In this document: positions 21,231 to 33,367 of the stretch, one piece after another
Layout: each line of letters opens with the position of its first letter
How positions within the stretch are numbered: position 1 is the first letter of the stretch
From: Zea mays
Taxonomy: Eukaryota; Streptophyta; Magnoliopsida; Poales; Poaceae
Assembly: GCF_902167145.1 (NCBI RefSeq)
Contig: NC_050104.1
Location: 94,251,849-94,315,848 of the forward strand
Direction: 5' to 3'
Length of the DNA stretch: 64,000 bases
Made by a program: the position numbers and the translations under genes
Notes under the pieces: generated by a model
Seen by the model: the letters and a program-made list of their open reading frames with translations, nothing else
Told to the model about the DNA's origin: nothing
Databases searched by the model: none

Positions 21231-22693
21231 TGATGAAGAATGTTTCTCTCCGCGATAAAAAAACGTGTCTAGCACAGTTCTCTAAATCTAGATACGTTTT
21301 AGGATATAGAAGTAATACGTTCGTTCGTTCGCTTGATAATCTTAAATTTCTCCATTATGCTAGCTTTTGCTGTTGCCGCTACTTTATGCTAGCTCCTCTC
21401 CTCCCGCTTGGCTTGACTACGCAACGGGACGTTGACACACAAGCAGTCAAGCACACAGCTCGATGATCTCAAAATTTCGTCGAATCCAGCGAAATATATC
21501 CGTTTTTATTCCCGCGGGTGCAGGGGTACCTGCTTGCAGTTTTTTTATCTCTCATAGCTTGTTAAACATGGCTGGCAGTGGAATCAAGGCACCGGCATGC
21601 AAAGCCGTAAAAATAAAGGAGATTTCCTTTTACGGTAGGCGTGCGTGCTGATTTGTTAATCGCCTGGTGTTACGTTTGCGGGGTGTTCTAGGTCTAGTTG
21701 CCCAGTTGCTAGATTCCGTCTTTGCGTGCAGCCGTGGCAAACGTTGCGTGGATGAAATAGACACACGCATTGTTCCGTGACTCTAATCCAGCTGTGACTG
21801 TGACTTCAACAATATTTTATCTCTATAGATTATAGTTACACCAGTCCCAACAGTGCTTTAGGAGCCAAACTATTCGCTCAATCTCATGACGGGACATAAA
21901 AGATGGGTGTGGATACACGTAGAAAACGATGCGAGGTAGTAGAAGAGAATATCAAAAAGAGGGGGGTTGATTATGACAGATGCGTTGCGATCTTATATAA
22001 GGAGTATATCTGAACAAATTTAACCAAAAACCTAAAGCCTAACTAAAACATTTGCAACCGCGAAATTAGTTTCTCAGGCTCGGCAAGATATATAATCGAA
22101 TATCTCATGGGAAACTCAAAATTCTGGAATTTCATTCTGGTCCAACCCTTGTCTTGCACGCCTCGAGAAACCCTTTCCTCACTCTCACCCTCCTAGACTC
22201 TGTACAACAGATACGATAAAGCGCTCGGTACTCTAAATTTTAGATAAGGTTCACATTCTCTAGGTACTCAATAATGTTCTTTAAACGATCCTAAGACGCC
22301 GCTAGATCCTCTATATATATAATTTATCTTTCTCTTATATATCCATTTTAATATTTTAAACAACAGATTTAGCAAAACTAAAATACATACAATACATTTG
22401 AGAATATGACATACACACGTGCAAAAATTAAAAGTAAAATTTATCTCTAATATATGTATTTACATATAGAGGACATTACTAGAGATGGAAGAGATATAGA
22501 GAAGAATTTTTTAAAGAAGACAGTAAGGTATCAAGAATGGATATGAAGATGGAAGAGATATTGCTTGGCGACAGTGTGTTCAATATTATGTTGTATATTT
22601 TGAATTATGTTATTTTTTATTGTACTTTTGTCACATTAAATTTGGTCTGAGGCTTCAATAAATCCTAAATCCATCGTTTTAAATCCTTGATTC
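21231..22693. other. AT-rich intergenic stretch
   Basis: There is no coding region or RNA gene. The word CAGTCCCAACAGTGCTTTAGG near 21842 resembles MITE termini, but no matching end or duplication could be confirmed. Confidence 0.4.
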
Positions 22694-22981
22694 CTCGACC
22701 CATGGTTTACAAAAACCGGTGGAAACTGACGGTAAATCAGTCGGTTTACCGAAACCACCGGGGTGCGGTTTCGGTTAACCACTGGTTTTTTTTCAAAATT
22801 CGTTCCAAATTCAAAAAAATTGAAAAAAATCATAAAACTGAAAACCCCCGGTAAACCATTTTTGACCGGTAAACCGTCATTTTAAACCGGTAAACCGCCA
22901 ATTTTTAGCGGGAACCCGGATTTAATGCCAAGATTGAGTTCCAATTTAGATATTTAGTGGTCAATTTAGAATATTAGTCTT

Positions 22982-24277
22982 TGAAAGTCGTCTAGGGGGG
23001 TGAATAGGGCGAAACTGAAATTTACAAAGTTAATCACAACTACAAGCCGGGTTAGCGTTAGAAATATAATCAAGTCCGTGAGAGAGGGTGCAAAACAAAT
23101 CGCAAGCAAATAAAGAGTGTGACACGCGGATTTGTTTTACCGAGGTTCGGTTCTCGCAAACCTACTCCCCGTTGAGGTGGTCACAAAGACCGGGTCTCTT
23201 TCAACCCTTTCCCTCTCTCAAACGGTCCCTCGGACCGAGTGAGCTTCTTCTTCTCAAACACTTGGAACACAAAGTTCCTGCAAGGACCACCAAACAATTG
23301 GTGTCTCTTGCCTCAATTACAAGTGAGTTTGATCTCAAGAAAGATTGAGAAAGAAAAGAAGCAATCCAAGCGCAAGAGCTCAAAAGAACACAACAAATCT
23401 CTCTCACTAGTCACTAAAGCTTTGTGTGGAATTTGGGAGAGCATTTGATCTCTTGAGTGTGTCTAGAATTGAATGCCTAGCTCTTGTAAGTGGTTGGAAG
23501 TGTGAAAACTTGGATGACTTGAATGTGAGGTGGTTGGGGGTATTTATAACCCCAACCACCAAACTAGCCGTTTGGTGGAGGCTGCTGTCGCATGGTGCAC
23601 CGGACAGTCTGGTGCGCCACCAAACACTGTCCGGTGCGCCAGCCACGTCACCAGGTCATTGGGTTCTGACCGTTGGAGCTCTGACTTCTGGGCCCGCCTG
23701 AATGTCCGGTGGCACACCGGACATGTACTGTAGAGTGTTCGGTGCGCCACTTCGCGCGTGCCTCACTTCTGCGCGCTATAGCGCGCATTTATTGCTTCTG
23801 CAGGTGACCGTTGGCGCGAGGTAGCCGTTGCTCCGCTGGCTCACCGGACAGTCCGGTGCACACCGGACATGTCCGGTGAAATATAGCGGAGCGAATTCCC
23901 GAAGCTGGCGAGTTCAGAGTCGCTTCATTCCTGGAGCACCGGACAGTCCGGTGAATTATAGCGGAGCGCCTCTGAGTTTTCCCGAAGGTGAGGAGTTTGG
24001 CTTGAAGTCCCCTGGTGCACCGGACACTGTCGGGTGGTGCGCCGGACACTGTCCGGTGGCACACCGGACAGTCCGGGCGTCAGACTAGGGCAGCCTTTGG
24101 TTGTCCCTTGCTCTCTTTGTTGAACCCAATTCTTGGTCTTTTTATTGGCTAAGAGTGAACCTTTGGCACCTGTATAACTTATAGACTAGAGCAAACTTAG
24201 TTAGTCCAATTATTTGTATTGGGCAATTCAACCACCAAAATCATTTAGGAAATAGGTGTAAGCCTAATTCCCTTTCA
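22982..24277 (-). repeat. 3' LTR of the Copia element
   Basis: 1296 bp, matching 31087-32363. A TATAAATA box on the minus strand lies at 23548-23541. The U3 region carries many copies of the palindrome ACCGGACAGTCCGGT or its halves (near 23596, 23690, 23844, 23936 and 24018-24070). GTCTT precedes it. Confidence 0.95.
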
Positions 24278-24291
24278 ATCTCCCCCTTTTT
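24278..24291 (-). other. Polypurine tract of the Copia element
   Basis: In element sense, AAAAAGGGGGAGAT directly precedes the TGAAAGGG start of the 3' LTR. It primes plus-strand DNA synthesis. About 0.85 kb of non-coding DNA separates it from the end of pol at 25146. Confidence 0.85.
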
Positions 24292-25145
24292 GGTGATTGA
24301 TGCCAACACAGACCAAAGCAAATATAGTAGTGCATAATTGAACTAATTTGCATAATGTAAGTGAAAAGGTTGCTTGGAATTGAGCTAATATAAATGCTTA
24401 TAACATATGCATGGATTGTTTCTTCAATTTCAACATTTTGGACCACGCTTGCACTACTTGTTTTGTTTTTGCAAATTCTTTTGTAAATTCCTTTCAAAGT
24501 CCTTTTGCAAATAGTCAAAGGTAAATGAATAAGATTTTGCGAAGCATTTTTAAGATTTGAAATTTTCTTCCCCTGTTTCAAATGCTTTTCCTTTGACTTA
24601 AACAAAACTCCCCCTTGATAAATTCCTCCTCTTAGTGTTCAAGAGGGTTTTAAGATATTGATTTTGAAACTACTACTCTTTCCCTTTTGAACACAAGAAG
24701 ATGCCAATTTGAAAATCATACCAATTAAAAAAACTCTTTCTAAAATTAGTACCAATTGAAAAACCAAAATTTTGAAATTGGTGGTGGTGCGGTCCTTTTG
24801 CTTTGGGCTCATGCTCTCTCCCCCTTTGGCATAAATCGCCAAAAACGGAATCATTAGAGCCCTTAGAATTACTTTCTCCCCCTTTGGTTATAAATAAATG
24901 AGTGAAGATTATACCAAAGACGGAGTCTTTTTGCTTGGGACTTATGCTCTCTCCCCCAAAAATGGAGAGTTGCCCGGAGCGACGACGAAGGATGAGTTAC
25001 GGAGTGGAAGCCTTTGTCTTTGCCGAAGACTCCAATTCCCTTTCAATACACCTATGACTTGGTTTGAAATAGACTTGAAAACACATTAGTCATAGCATAT
25101 GAAAGAGACATGATCAAAGGTATATGAATGAGCTATGTGTGCAAA

Positions 25146-28100
25146 TTAACAAAAGAAGTTCCTAGAATCAAGAATATTTAGCTCATGCCTAAGTTTGTTA
25201 AAAGTTTGTTCATCTAGTGGCTTGGTAAAGATATCGGCTAATTGATCTTTAGTATTAATGTATGAAATCTCGATATCTCCCTTTTGTTGGTGATCCCTTA
25301 AAAAGTGATACCGAATGGCTATGTGCTTAGTGCGGCTATGCTCAACGGGATTATCCGCCATGCGGATTGCACTCTCATTATCACATAGAAGAGGAACTTT
25401 GGTTAATTTGTAACCATAGTCCCTAAGGGTTTGCCTCATCCAAAGTAGTTGTGCGCAACAATGGCCTGCGGCAATATACTCGGCTTCAGCGGTAGAAAGA
25501 GCTATGGAATTTTGCTTCTTTGAAGCCCAAGACACCAAGGATCTTCCCAAGAACTGGCAAGTCCCCGATGTGCTCTTTCTATTAATCTTACACCCTGCCC
25601 AATCGACATCGGAATAACCAATTAAATCAAAAGTGGATCCCCTAGGATACCAAAGCCCAAACTTAGGAGTATAAGCTAAGTATCTCAAGATTCATTTTAC
25701 GGCCGTAAGGTGAGCTTCCTTAGGGTCGGCTTGGAATCTTGCACACATGCAAATGGAAAGCATAATATCCGGTCGAGATGCACATAAGTAGAGTAAAGAA
25801 CCTATCATTGACCGGTATACCTTTTGATCCACGGACTTACCTTCCGTGTCGAGGTCGAGATGCCCATTGGTTCCCATGGGTGTCTTGATGGGTTTGGCAT
25901 CCTTCATCCCAAACTTGTTTAGAATATCTTGAGTACACTTCGTTTGGCTTAGGAAGGTGCCCTCTTGGAGTTGCTTTACTTGAAATCCTAAGAAATACTT
26001 CAACTCCCCCATCATAGACATCTCGAATTTTTGTGTCATGATCCTACTAAATTCCTCACAAGTAGATTCGTTAGTAGACCCAAATATAATATCATCAACA
26101 TAAATTTGGCATACGAACAAATCATTGTCAAGAGTTTTAGTAAATAAAGTAGGATCAGCCTTTCCGACTTTGAAGCCATTATCTATAAGGAAATCTCTAA
26201 GGCATTCATACCATGCTCTTGGGGCTTGCTTGAGCCCATAAAGCGCCTTAGAGAGTTTATAAACATGGTTAGGGTACTCACTATCTTCAAAGCCGGGAGG
26301 TTGCTCAACATAGACCTCTTCCTTGATTGGTCCGTTGAGGAAGGCACTCTTCACGTCCATTTGATAAAGCTTGAAGCCATGGTAAGTAGCATAGGCCAAT
26401 AATATACGAATTGACTCAAGCCTAGCTATGGGTGCATAGGTTTCACCGAAATCCAAACCTTCGACTTGGGAGTATCCTTTGGCCACAAGTCGAGCTTTGT
26501 TCCTTGTCACCACACCATGCTCGTCTTGCTTGTTACGGAAGACCCACTTGGTTCCTACAACATTTTGATTAGGACGTGGAACCAAATGCCATACCTCGTT
26601 CCTAGTGAAGTTGTTGAGCTCCTCTTGCATCGCCACCACCCAATCCGAATCTTGTAGTGCTTCCTCTACCCTGTGTGGCTCAATAGAGGAAACAAACGAG
26701 TAATGTTCACAAAAATGTGCAACACGAGATCTAGTGGTTACCCCCTTATGAATGTCGCCGAGGATGGTGTCGACGGGGTGATCTCGTTGGATTGCTTGGT
26801 GGACTCTTGGGTGTGGCGGTCTTTGTTCTTCATCCTCCTTGTCTTGATCATTTGCATCTCCCCCTTGATCATTGTCGTCATTTTGAGGTGGCTCAACCCT
26901 TTGATCTTCTCCTTCATCAACTTGAGCCTCATCCTCATTTTGATTTGGTGGAGATGCTTGCGTGGAGGAGGATGGTTGATCTTGTGCATTTGGAGGCTCT
27001 TCGGATTCCTTAGGACACACATCCCCAATGGACATGTTCCTTAGCGCGATGCACGGAGCCTCTTCATCACCTATCTCATCAAGATCAACTTGCTCTACTT
27101 GAGAGCCGTTAGTCTCATCAAACACAACGTCACAAGAAACTTCAACTAGTCCCGAGGACTTGTTAAAGACTCTATATGCCCTTGTGTTTGAATCATATCC
27201 TAGTAAAAAGCCTTCTACAGTCTTAGGAGCAAATTTAGATTTTCTACCTCTTTTAACAAGTATAAAGCATTTGCTACCAAAGACTCTAAAATATGAAATA
27301 TTGGGCTTTTTACCGGTTAGGAGTTCATATGATGTCTTCTTGAGGATTCGGTGTAGATATAACTGGTTGATGGCGTAGCAAGCGGTGTTGACCGCCTCGG
27401 CCCAAAACCGATCTGAAGTCTTGTACTCATCAAGCATGGTTCTTGCCATGTCCAATAGAGTTCTATTCTTCCTATCCACTACACCATTTTGTTGTGGCGT
27501 GTATGGAGAAGAGAACTCATGCTTGATGCCCTCTTCCTCAAGGAAGCCTTCAATTTGAGAGTTCTTGAACTCCGTCCTGTTGTCGCTTCTTATTTTCTTG
27601 ATCCTCAAGCCGAACTCATTTTGAGCTCGTCTCAAGAATCCCTTTAAGGTCTCTTGGGTATGAGATTTTTCCTGTAAAAAGAATACCCAAGTGAAGCGAG
27701 AATAATCATCCACAATAACTAGACAGTACTTACTCCCGCCGATGCTTATGTAAGCAATCGGGCCGAATAGATCCATGTGTAGGAGCTCCAGTGGCCTGTC
27801 AGTCGTCATGATGTTCTTATGTGGATGCTGAGCACCAACTTGCTTCCCTGCTTGGCATGCGCTACAAATCCTGTCTTTCTCAAAATGAACATTTGTTAAT
27901 CCTAAAATGTGCTCTCCCTTTAGAACCTTATGAAGATTCTTCATCCCAACATGGGCTAGTCGGCGGTGCCAGAGCCAACCCATGTTAGTCTTAGCAATTA
28001 AGCAAGTGTCGAGTTCAGCTCTATCAAAATCTACCAAGTATAGCTGACCCTCTAACACTCCCTTAAATGTTATTGAATCATCACTTCTTCTAAAGACAGT

Positions 28101-28395
28101 GACACCTACGTCAGTGAATAGACAGTTGTAGCCCATTTGACATAATTGAGATACGGAAAGCAAATTGTAATCTAATGAATCAACAAGAAAAACATTGGAA
28201 ATGGAATGGTCAGGAGATATAGCTATTTTACCCAAACCTTTGACCAAACCTTGGTTTCCATCCCCGAATGTGATAGCTCGTTGGGGATCGTGGTTTTTCT
28301 CGTAGGAGGAGAACATCTTCTTCTTCCCTGTCATGTGGTTTGTGCACCCGCTATCGATGATCCAACTTGAGCCCCCAGATGCATAAACCTACAAA
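25146..28395 (-). pseudogene. Copia pol: protease, integrase, RT, RNase H, one stop
   Basis: The polyprotein, in order: aspartic protease core [12 protein letters not shown] near 28370; GAG-pre-integrase with HRRLAH near 27965; integrase zinc and core (MDLFGP near 27770, SDN near 27580, NGVVDRKNR near 27475); RT with YVDDIIFG near 26090; RNase H with DVDWAGC near 25605 and the closing LADIFTKPLDE near 25210. An in-frame TGA at 25692-25694 cuts RNase H off the rest; its codon position suggests a CGA-to-TGA change. The catalytic integrase Glu is replaced by Asp at 27474-27476. Pol is in a different frame from gag, with the switch near 28400. In life it processes gag, copies the RNA and inserts the cDNA. 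Confidence 0.95.
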
Positions 28396-28401
28396 ACATG
28401 T

Positions 28402-31041
28402 TTAGTTCTTGACTTTAGGTACCCAAATGGTTTTGAGTCCTTTGGTATTAGATACAAGTACTTTGGGTACCCAAACACAAGTCTTTGACCCCTTGTGTTT
28501 GCCCCCAACATATTTGGCAACTACTTTGCCGGATTTGTTAGTTAAAACATAGGATGCATCAAAAGTTTTAAATGAAATGTCATCATCATTTGATGCACTA
28601 GGGGTTTTCTTCTTAGGCAACTTAGCATGGGTTGGTTGCCTAGAGCTAGATGTCTCACCCTTATACATAAATGCATGGTTAGGGCCAGAGTGAGACTTCC
28701 TAGAATGAATTCTCCTGATTTTGCTCTCAGGATAACCGGCAGGGTACAAAATGTAACCCTCGTTATCCTGAGGCATGGGAGCCTTGCCCTTAACAAAATT
28801 AGACAATTTCTTAGGAGGGGCATTAAGTTTGACATTGTCCCCCTTTTGGAAGCCAATGTCATCCTTAATGCCAGGGCGTCTCCCACTATAAAGCATACTA
28901 CGAGCAAATTTAAATTTTTCGTTTTCTAAGTCATGCTCGGTAATTTTAGCATCTAGTTTAGCTATATGATCATTTTGTTATTTAATTAAAGCCATGTGAT
29001 CGTGTATAGCATTAATATCAACATCTCTACATCTAGTGCAAATAGTAGTGTGCTCAATGGTAGATGTAGATGGTTTGCAAGATTTTAATTCTACAACCTT
29101 AGCATGCAATATGTCATTTTTACTTCTAAGGTCGGAAATGGAAGCATTGCATACATCTAATTCTTTAGCCTTAGCAAGCAATTTTTCATTTTCATTCCTA
29201 AGACTAGCAAGAGATATGTTCAATTCTTCAATCTTAGCAAGCAAATCATCATTATCATTTCTAAGATTGGGAATTGAAACATTACAAGCAATAGAATCAA
29301 CCTTAGCTAACAAATTAGCATTATCATTTCTAAGGTTGTTTATGGTCTCATGTCAAGTGCTTATTTCACTAGATAATTTTTCACATTTTTCAACTTCTAG
29401 AGCATAAGAATTTTTAACTTTAACATGCCTTTTGTTTTCCTTGATTAGGAAGTCCTCTTGGGAGTCCAAGAGATCATCCTTCTCATGGATGGCACTAATT
29501 AATTCATTTAATTTTTCTTTTTGTTGCATGTTTAAGTTGGCAAAAAGAATACGCAAATTATCTTCCTCATCACTAGCATTATCATCGCTAGAGGATTCAT
29601 ATCTAGTGGAGGATTTAGATTTAACCTTTTTCTTTTTGCCGTCCTTTGCCATGAGGCACTTGTGGCCGACGTTGGGGAAGAGAAGTCCCTTGGTGACGAC
29701 GATGTTGGCGACATCCTCGTCGTCGGAGGAGTCGCTAGAGCTTTCGTCGGAGTCCCACTCGCGACAAACATGGGCATCGCCGCCCTTCTTCTTGTAGGAC
29801 CTCTTCTTCTCCTTTCTTCTTCCCCTCTTGTCGTCGCCCTTGTCACTGTCACTAGAAATAGGACATTTTGCTATAAAGTGACTGGGCTTACCACACTTGT
29901 AGCAAACCTTCTTGGAGCAGGGCTTGTAATCTTTCCCCCTCCTTTGCTTGAGGATTTGGCGGAAGCTCTTGATGACGAGCGCCATTTCCTCGTTGTCGAG
30001 TTTGGAGGCGTCGATGGGTGTTCTACTCGGTGTAGACTCCTCCTTCTTTTCCTCTGTCGCCTTGAATGCGACCGGTTGAGCTTCGGACGTGGAGGGGCCG
30101 TCAAGCTCGTTGATCTTCCTTGATCCCTTGATCATGAATTCAAAGCTCACAAAATTCCCGATTACTTCCTCGGGAGTCATTAGTGTATATCTAGAATTAC
30201 CACGAATTAATTGTACTTGAGTAGGGTTAAGGAAAATAAGTGATCTTAAAATAACCTTAACCACCTCGTGGTCATCCCACTTCTTGCTCCCGAGGTTGCG
30301 CACTTGATTCACCAAGGTTTTGAGCCGGTTGTACATGTCTTGTGGCTCCTCCCCTTGGCGAAGACAGAAGCGACCGAGCTCCCCCTCGATCGTTTCCCGC
30401 TTGGTGATCTTGGTTAGTTCATCACCCTCGTGCGCGGTCTTGAGCACATCCCAAACTTCCTTGGCGCTCTTTAATCCTTGCACCTTGTTGTACTCCTCCC
30501 TACTTAGAGAAGCGAGGAGTATGGTTGTGGCTTGGGAGTTGAAGTGCTCGATTTGGGCCACCTCGTCCTCATCATAATCCTCATCCCCTACGGATGGTAC
30601 CTGTGCTCCAAACTCAACAACATTCCATATACTTTTGTGGAGTGAGGTTAGATGAAATTTCATTAAATCACTCCACCTAGCATAATCTTCGCCGTTAAAG
30701 GTTGGCGGTTTGCCTAATGGAACGGAAAGTAATGGAGTGTGTCTAGAGGTGCGAGGGTAGTGTAAGGGAATCTTACTAAACTTCTTGCGCTCATGGCGCT
30801 TAGAAGTTACGGAGGGCGCGTCGGAGCCGGAGGTAGATAGCGATGAGGTGTCGGTCTCGTAGTAGACCACCTTTCTCATCTTCTTTTTCTTGTCCCCACT
30901 CTGATGCGACTTGTGGGAAGAGGCTTTCTTCTCCTTCCCCTTTCCCTTTTTGCGGGATTCTTCCGATGAAGCTTTCCTGTGGCTTGTAGTGGGCTTGTCG
31001 CCGGTCTCCATCTCCTTCTTGGCGTGTTCTCCCGACATCAC
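28402..31041 (-). pseudogene. Copia gag (nucleocapsid), with two internal stops
   Basis: The gag frame starts just inside the primer binding site. It has a Lys/Ser-rich N-terminus, the UBN2/gag core (GEDYARWSDLMKFHL near 30670), a CCHC zinc knuckle CYKCGKPSHFIAKC near 29910-29870, an acidic Ser-rich linker and a long coiled-coil tail of repeated LAKxxEL-type units (29310-28980). The frame is open from 31041 to a stop at 29353, again to a stop at 28978, and then to 28402; all pieces share one frame. Gag packages the element RNA in a particle. The long coiled-coil C-terminus is usual for the Opie/SIRE group. Confidence 0.92.
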
Positions 31042-31072
31042 TTCGAGCGGTTAGGCTCTAATGAAGCACCGA

Positions 31073-31084
31073 GCTCTGATACCA
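31073..31084 (-). other. Primer binding site (initiator tRNA-Met) of the Copia element
   Basis: In element sense, TGGTATCAGAGC lies 2 bases after the 5' LTR. It is complementary to the 3' end of plant initiator tRNA-Met, the usual primer for Copia reverse transcription. Confidence 0.92.
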
Positions 31085-31086
31085 AT

Positions 31087-32363
31087 TGAATGTCGCCTAG
31101 AGGGGGGTGAATAGGGCGAAACTGAAATTTACAAAGTTAATCACAACTACAAGCCGGGTTAGCGTTAGAAATATAATCAAGTCCGTGAGAGAGGGTGCAA
31201 AACAAATCGCAAGCAAATAAAGAGTGTGACACGCGGATTTGTTTTACCGAGGTTCGGTTCTCGCAAACCTACTCCCCGTTGAGGTGGTCACAAAGACCAG
31301 GTCTCTTTCAACCCTTTCCCTCTCTCAAACGGTCCCTCGGACCGAGTGAGCTTCTTCTTCTCAAACACTTGGAACACAAAGTTCCTGCAAGGACCACCAC
31401 ACAATTGGTGTCTCTTGCCTCAATTACAAGTGAGTTTGATCTCAAGAAAGATTGAGAAAGAAAAGAAGCAATCCAAGCGCAAGAGCTCAAAAGAACACAA
31501 CAAATCTCTCTCACTAGTCACTAAAGCTTTGTGTGGAATTTGGGAGAGGATTTGATCTCTTGAGTGTGTCTAGAATTGAATGCCTAGCTCTTGTAAGTGG
31601 TTGGAAGTGTGAAAACTTGGATGACTTGAATGTGAGGTGGTTGGGGGTAATTATAACCCCAACCACCAAACTAGCCGTTTGGTGGAGGCTGCTGTCGCAT
31701 GGCGCACCGGACAGTCTGGTGCGCCACCGGACACTGTCCGGTGCGCCAGCCACGTCACCAGGCCATTGGGTTCTGACCGTTGGAGCTCTGACTTCTGGGC
31801 CCGCCTGAATGTCCGGTGGCACACCGGACATGTACTGTAGAGTGTCCGGTGCGCCACTTCGCGCGTGCCTGACTTCTGCGCGCTCTGGCGCGCATTTATT
31901 GCTTCTGCAGGTGACCGCTGGAGCGAGGTAGTCGTTGCTCCGCTGGCTCACCGGACAGTTCGGTGCACACCGGACATGTCAGGTGAAATATAGCGGAGCG
32001 AATTCCCGAAGCTGGCGAGTTCAGAGTCGCTTTATTCCTAGAGCACCGGACAGTCCGGTGAATTATAGCGGAGCGCCTCTGAGTTTTCCCGAAGGTGAGG
32101 AGTTTGGCTTGAAGTCCCCTGGTGCACCGGACACTGTCCGGTGGTGCACCGGACAGTCCGGTGCGTCAGACCAGGGCAGCCTTTGGTTGTCGCTTGCTCT
32201 CTTTGTTGAACCCAATTCTTGGTCTTTTTATTGGCTAAGAGTGAACCTTTGGCACCTGTATAACTTATAGACTAGAGCAAACTTAGTTAGTCCAATTATT
32301 TGTGTTGGGCAATTCAACCACCAAAATCATTTAGGAAATAGGTGTAAGCCTAATTCCCTTTCA
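31087..32363 (-). repeat. 5' LTR of the Copia element
   Basis: 1277 bp, followed outside by GTCTT. It carries the element promoter. The TATA position reads TATAATTA (31655-31648, minus strand) where the 3' LTR has TATAAATA. The same palindromic CACCGGACAGTCCGGTG family fills U3 (about 31700-32170). Confidence 0.95.
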
Positions 32364-33211
32364 GTCTTGTTTACTGTTATATGCTACATGTGAAGATGAA
32401 ATCCGTAGCTCAAGTCCAGTTTAGGCATTTAGTGGTCAATTTCGGTTTTATTTCCTATCCAAGATGGAATTCGTAGCTCAAGTAGCTCCAGTTTTTCTAA
32501 CTATCCGTCTGGACAAGACCCAATCTAGAACCCTTATGCATGGCAATGGCAACCGGGACAGGGACCACCAAGCGAAGTACCACCATCGATCATGTATGAG
32601 TATGGAAACTATGGACCCCTCCACTACCATATTCAAATATATATCTACCAGGACCACAGTTCTTGTTTTCTCGCTAATGTATCCCATATCTTTTGTATAG
32701 ACCTATCACTATCACTATGACCGATTGGAACAATATCACGATCTTTCCAACATGCCTGAGTATTATCACTATGGCTCGACCTGAACATGTGAGTATTGTG
32801 AAATAAGTCAACATATGTGTTATTGTCTCGTTGGAGAGCTGTAAAAGAACTTGCATTTGAGTATTACGAAGTTCGCTGGTTGTTTGTTGCATGAAAACTA
32901 GAGTTTGTGGTTGCATATGTATGTTGTATGTTGTTTTGGTGAACATATATCGTGTGGATCAATTAATATTTACTGTGCAATGTGAATTGAGCAAATTACA
33001 AATAAATCCTGTCAAAATTTTCCATTTTTCTGTAAAAAACAGTGAAAACCGATTGGTTTCGCGAAAAAACCGGCGGTTTAGAGCGGTTTTTCGCCGGTAA
33101 ACCGGTACAAATTCAAATTGATTTGAATTGTCCAAACCAGTCGGCTTTTACTGATTTTCACCGATTTACCGGCGGTAAACCGTTACCGGTGGGTACGATT
33201 TTCCCACCTAA

Positions 33212-33339
33212 GGGTTTGTTTGGTTACACTAATACAAAAGGGGATTGGAGGGGATTAAATCCCCTCCTATTCATTTTTGACTAGGAGGGGATTTAATCCC
33301 CTCCAATCCCCTTCTGGATTGGTGTAACCGAACATGCCC
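33212..33339. mobile_element. Tourist-like hairpin MITE (128 bp)
   Basis: Near-perfect inverted repeat: the left half starts GGGTTTGTTTGGTTACAC, and the right half, reversed, starts GGGCATGTTCGGTTACAC. The central GGGATTAAATCCCCTCC words make the whole element able to fold into one hairpin. It is flanked by TAA on both sides (33209-33211 and 33340-33342), the PIF/Harbinger duplication. It inserted into the hAT-like element near its right end. Confidence 0.88.
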
Positions 33340-33367
33340 TAAATGGTTTTATAAACCGTGCTCGACC

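Larger units (their letters stand above)
22982..32363 (-). mobile_element. Full-length Ty1/Copia retrotransposon (Opie/Ji, SIRE lineage)
   Basis: A complete element of 9.38 kb on the minus strand: 5' LTR, primer binding site, gag, pol, polypurine tract, 3' LTR. It is flanked by the 5-bp target duplication GTCTT (22977-22981 and 32364-32368). LTR ends are TGAAAGGGAA...CATTCA in element sense. LTR lengths are 1277 and 1296 bp, with differences of a few percent by eye, so a fairly recent insertion. Coding is interrupted by three stops and an integrase substitution, so this copy would need help to move. Placement in the Opie/Ji group rests on gag/pol motifs and LTR text. Confidence 0.96.
22701..33360. 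mobile_element. Non-autonomous hAT-like element split by Copia and a MITE
   Basis: Ends are CATGGTTTACAAAAACC and, reversed, CACGGTTTATAAAACC. Flanks share CTCGACC (22694-22700 and 33361-33367), a 7-bp match, or 8 bp if the boundary is moved one base. Subterminal DNA is packed with GGTAAACCG/CGGTTTACC words on both sides (22730-22910 and 33060-33190). After removing the Copia element (22982-32363) and the Tourist MITE (33212-33339), about 1.1 kb remains, without transposase coding. Confidence 0.7.

Noticed and set aside
23596..24070. CRISPR-like array
   Set aside because: The short palindromes in the Copia LTR are irregularly spaced, lie in a plant LTR and lack cas genes.
29036..30123. Plus-strand open frames opposite Copia gag
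   Set aside because: Antisense shadows of the gag coding strand, without any own domain or start context.
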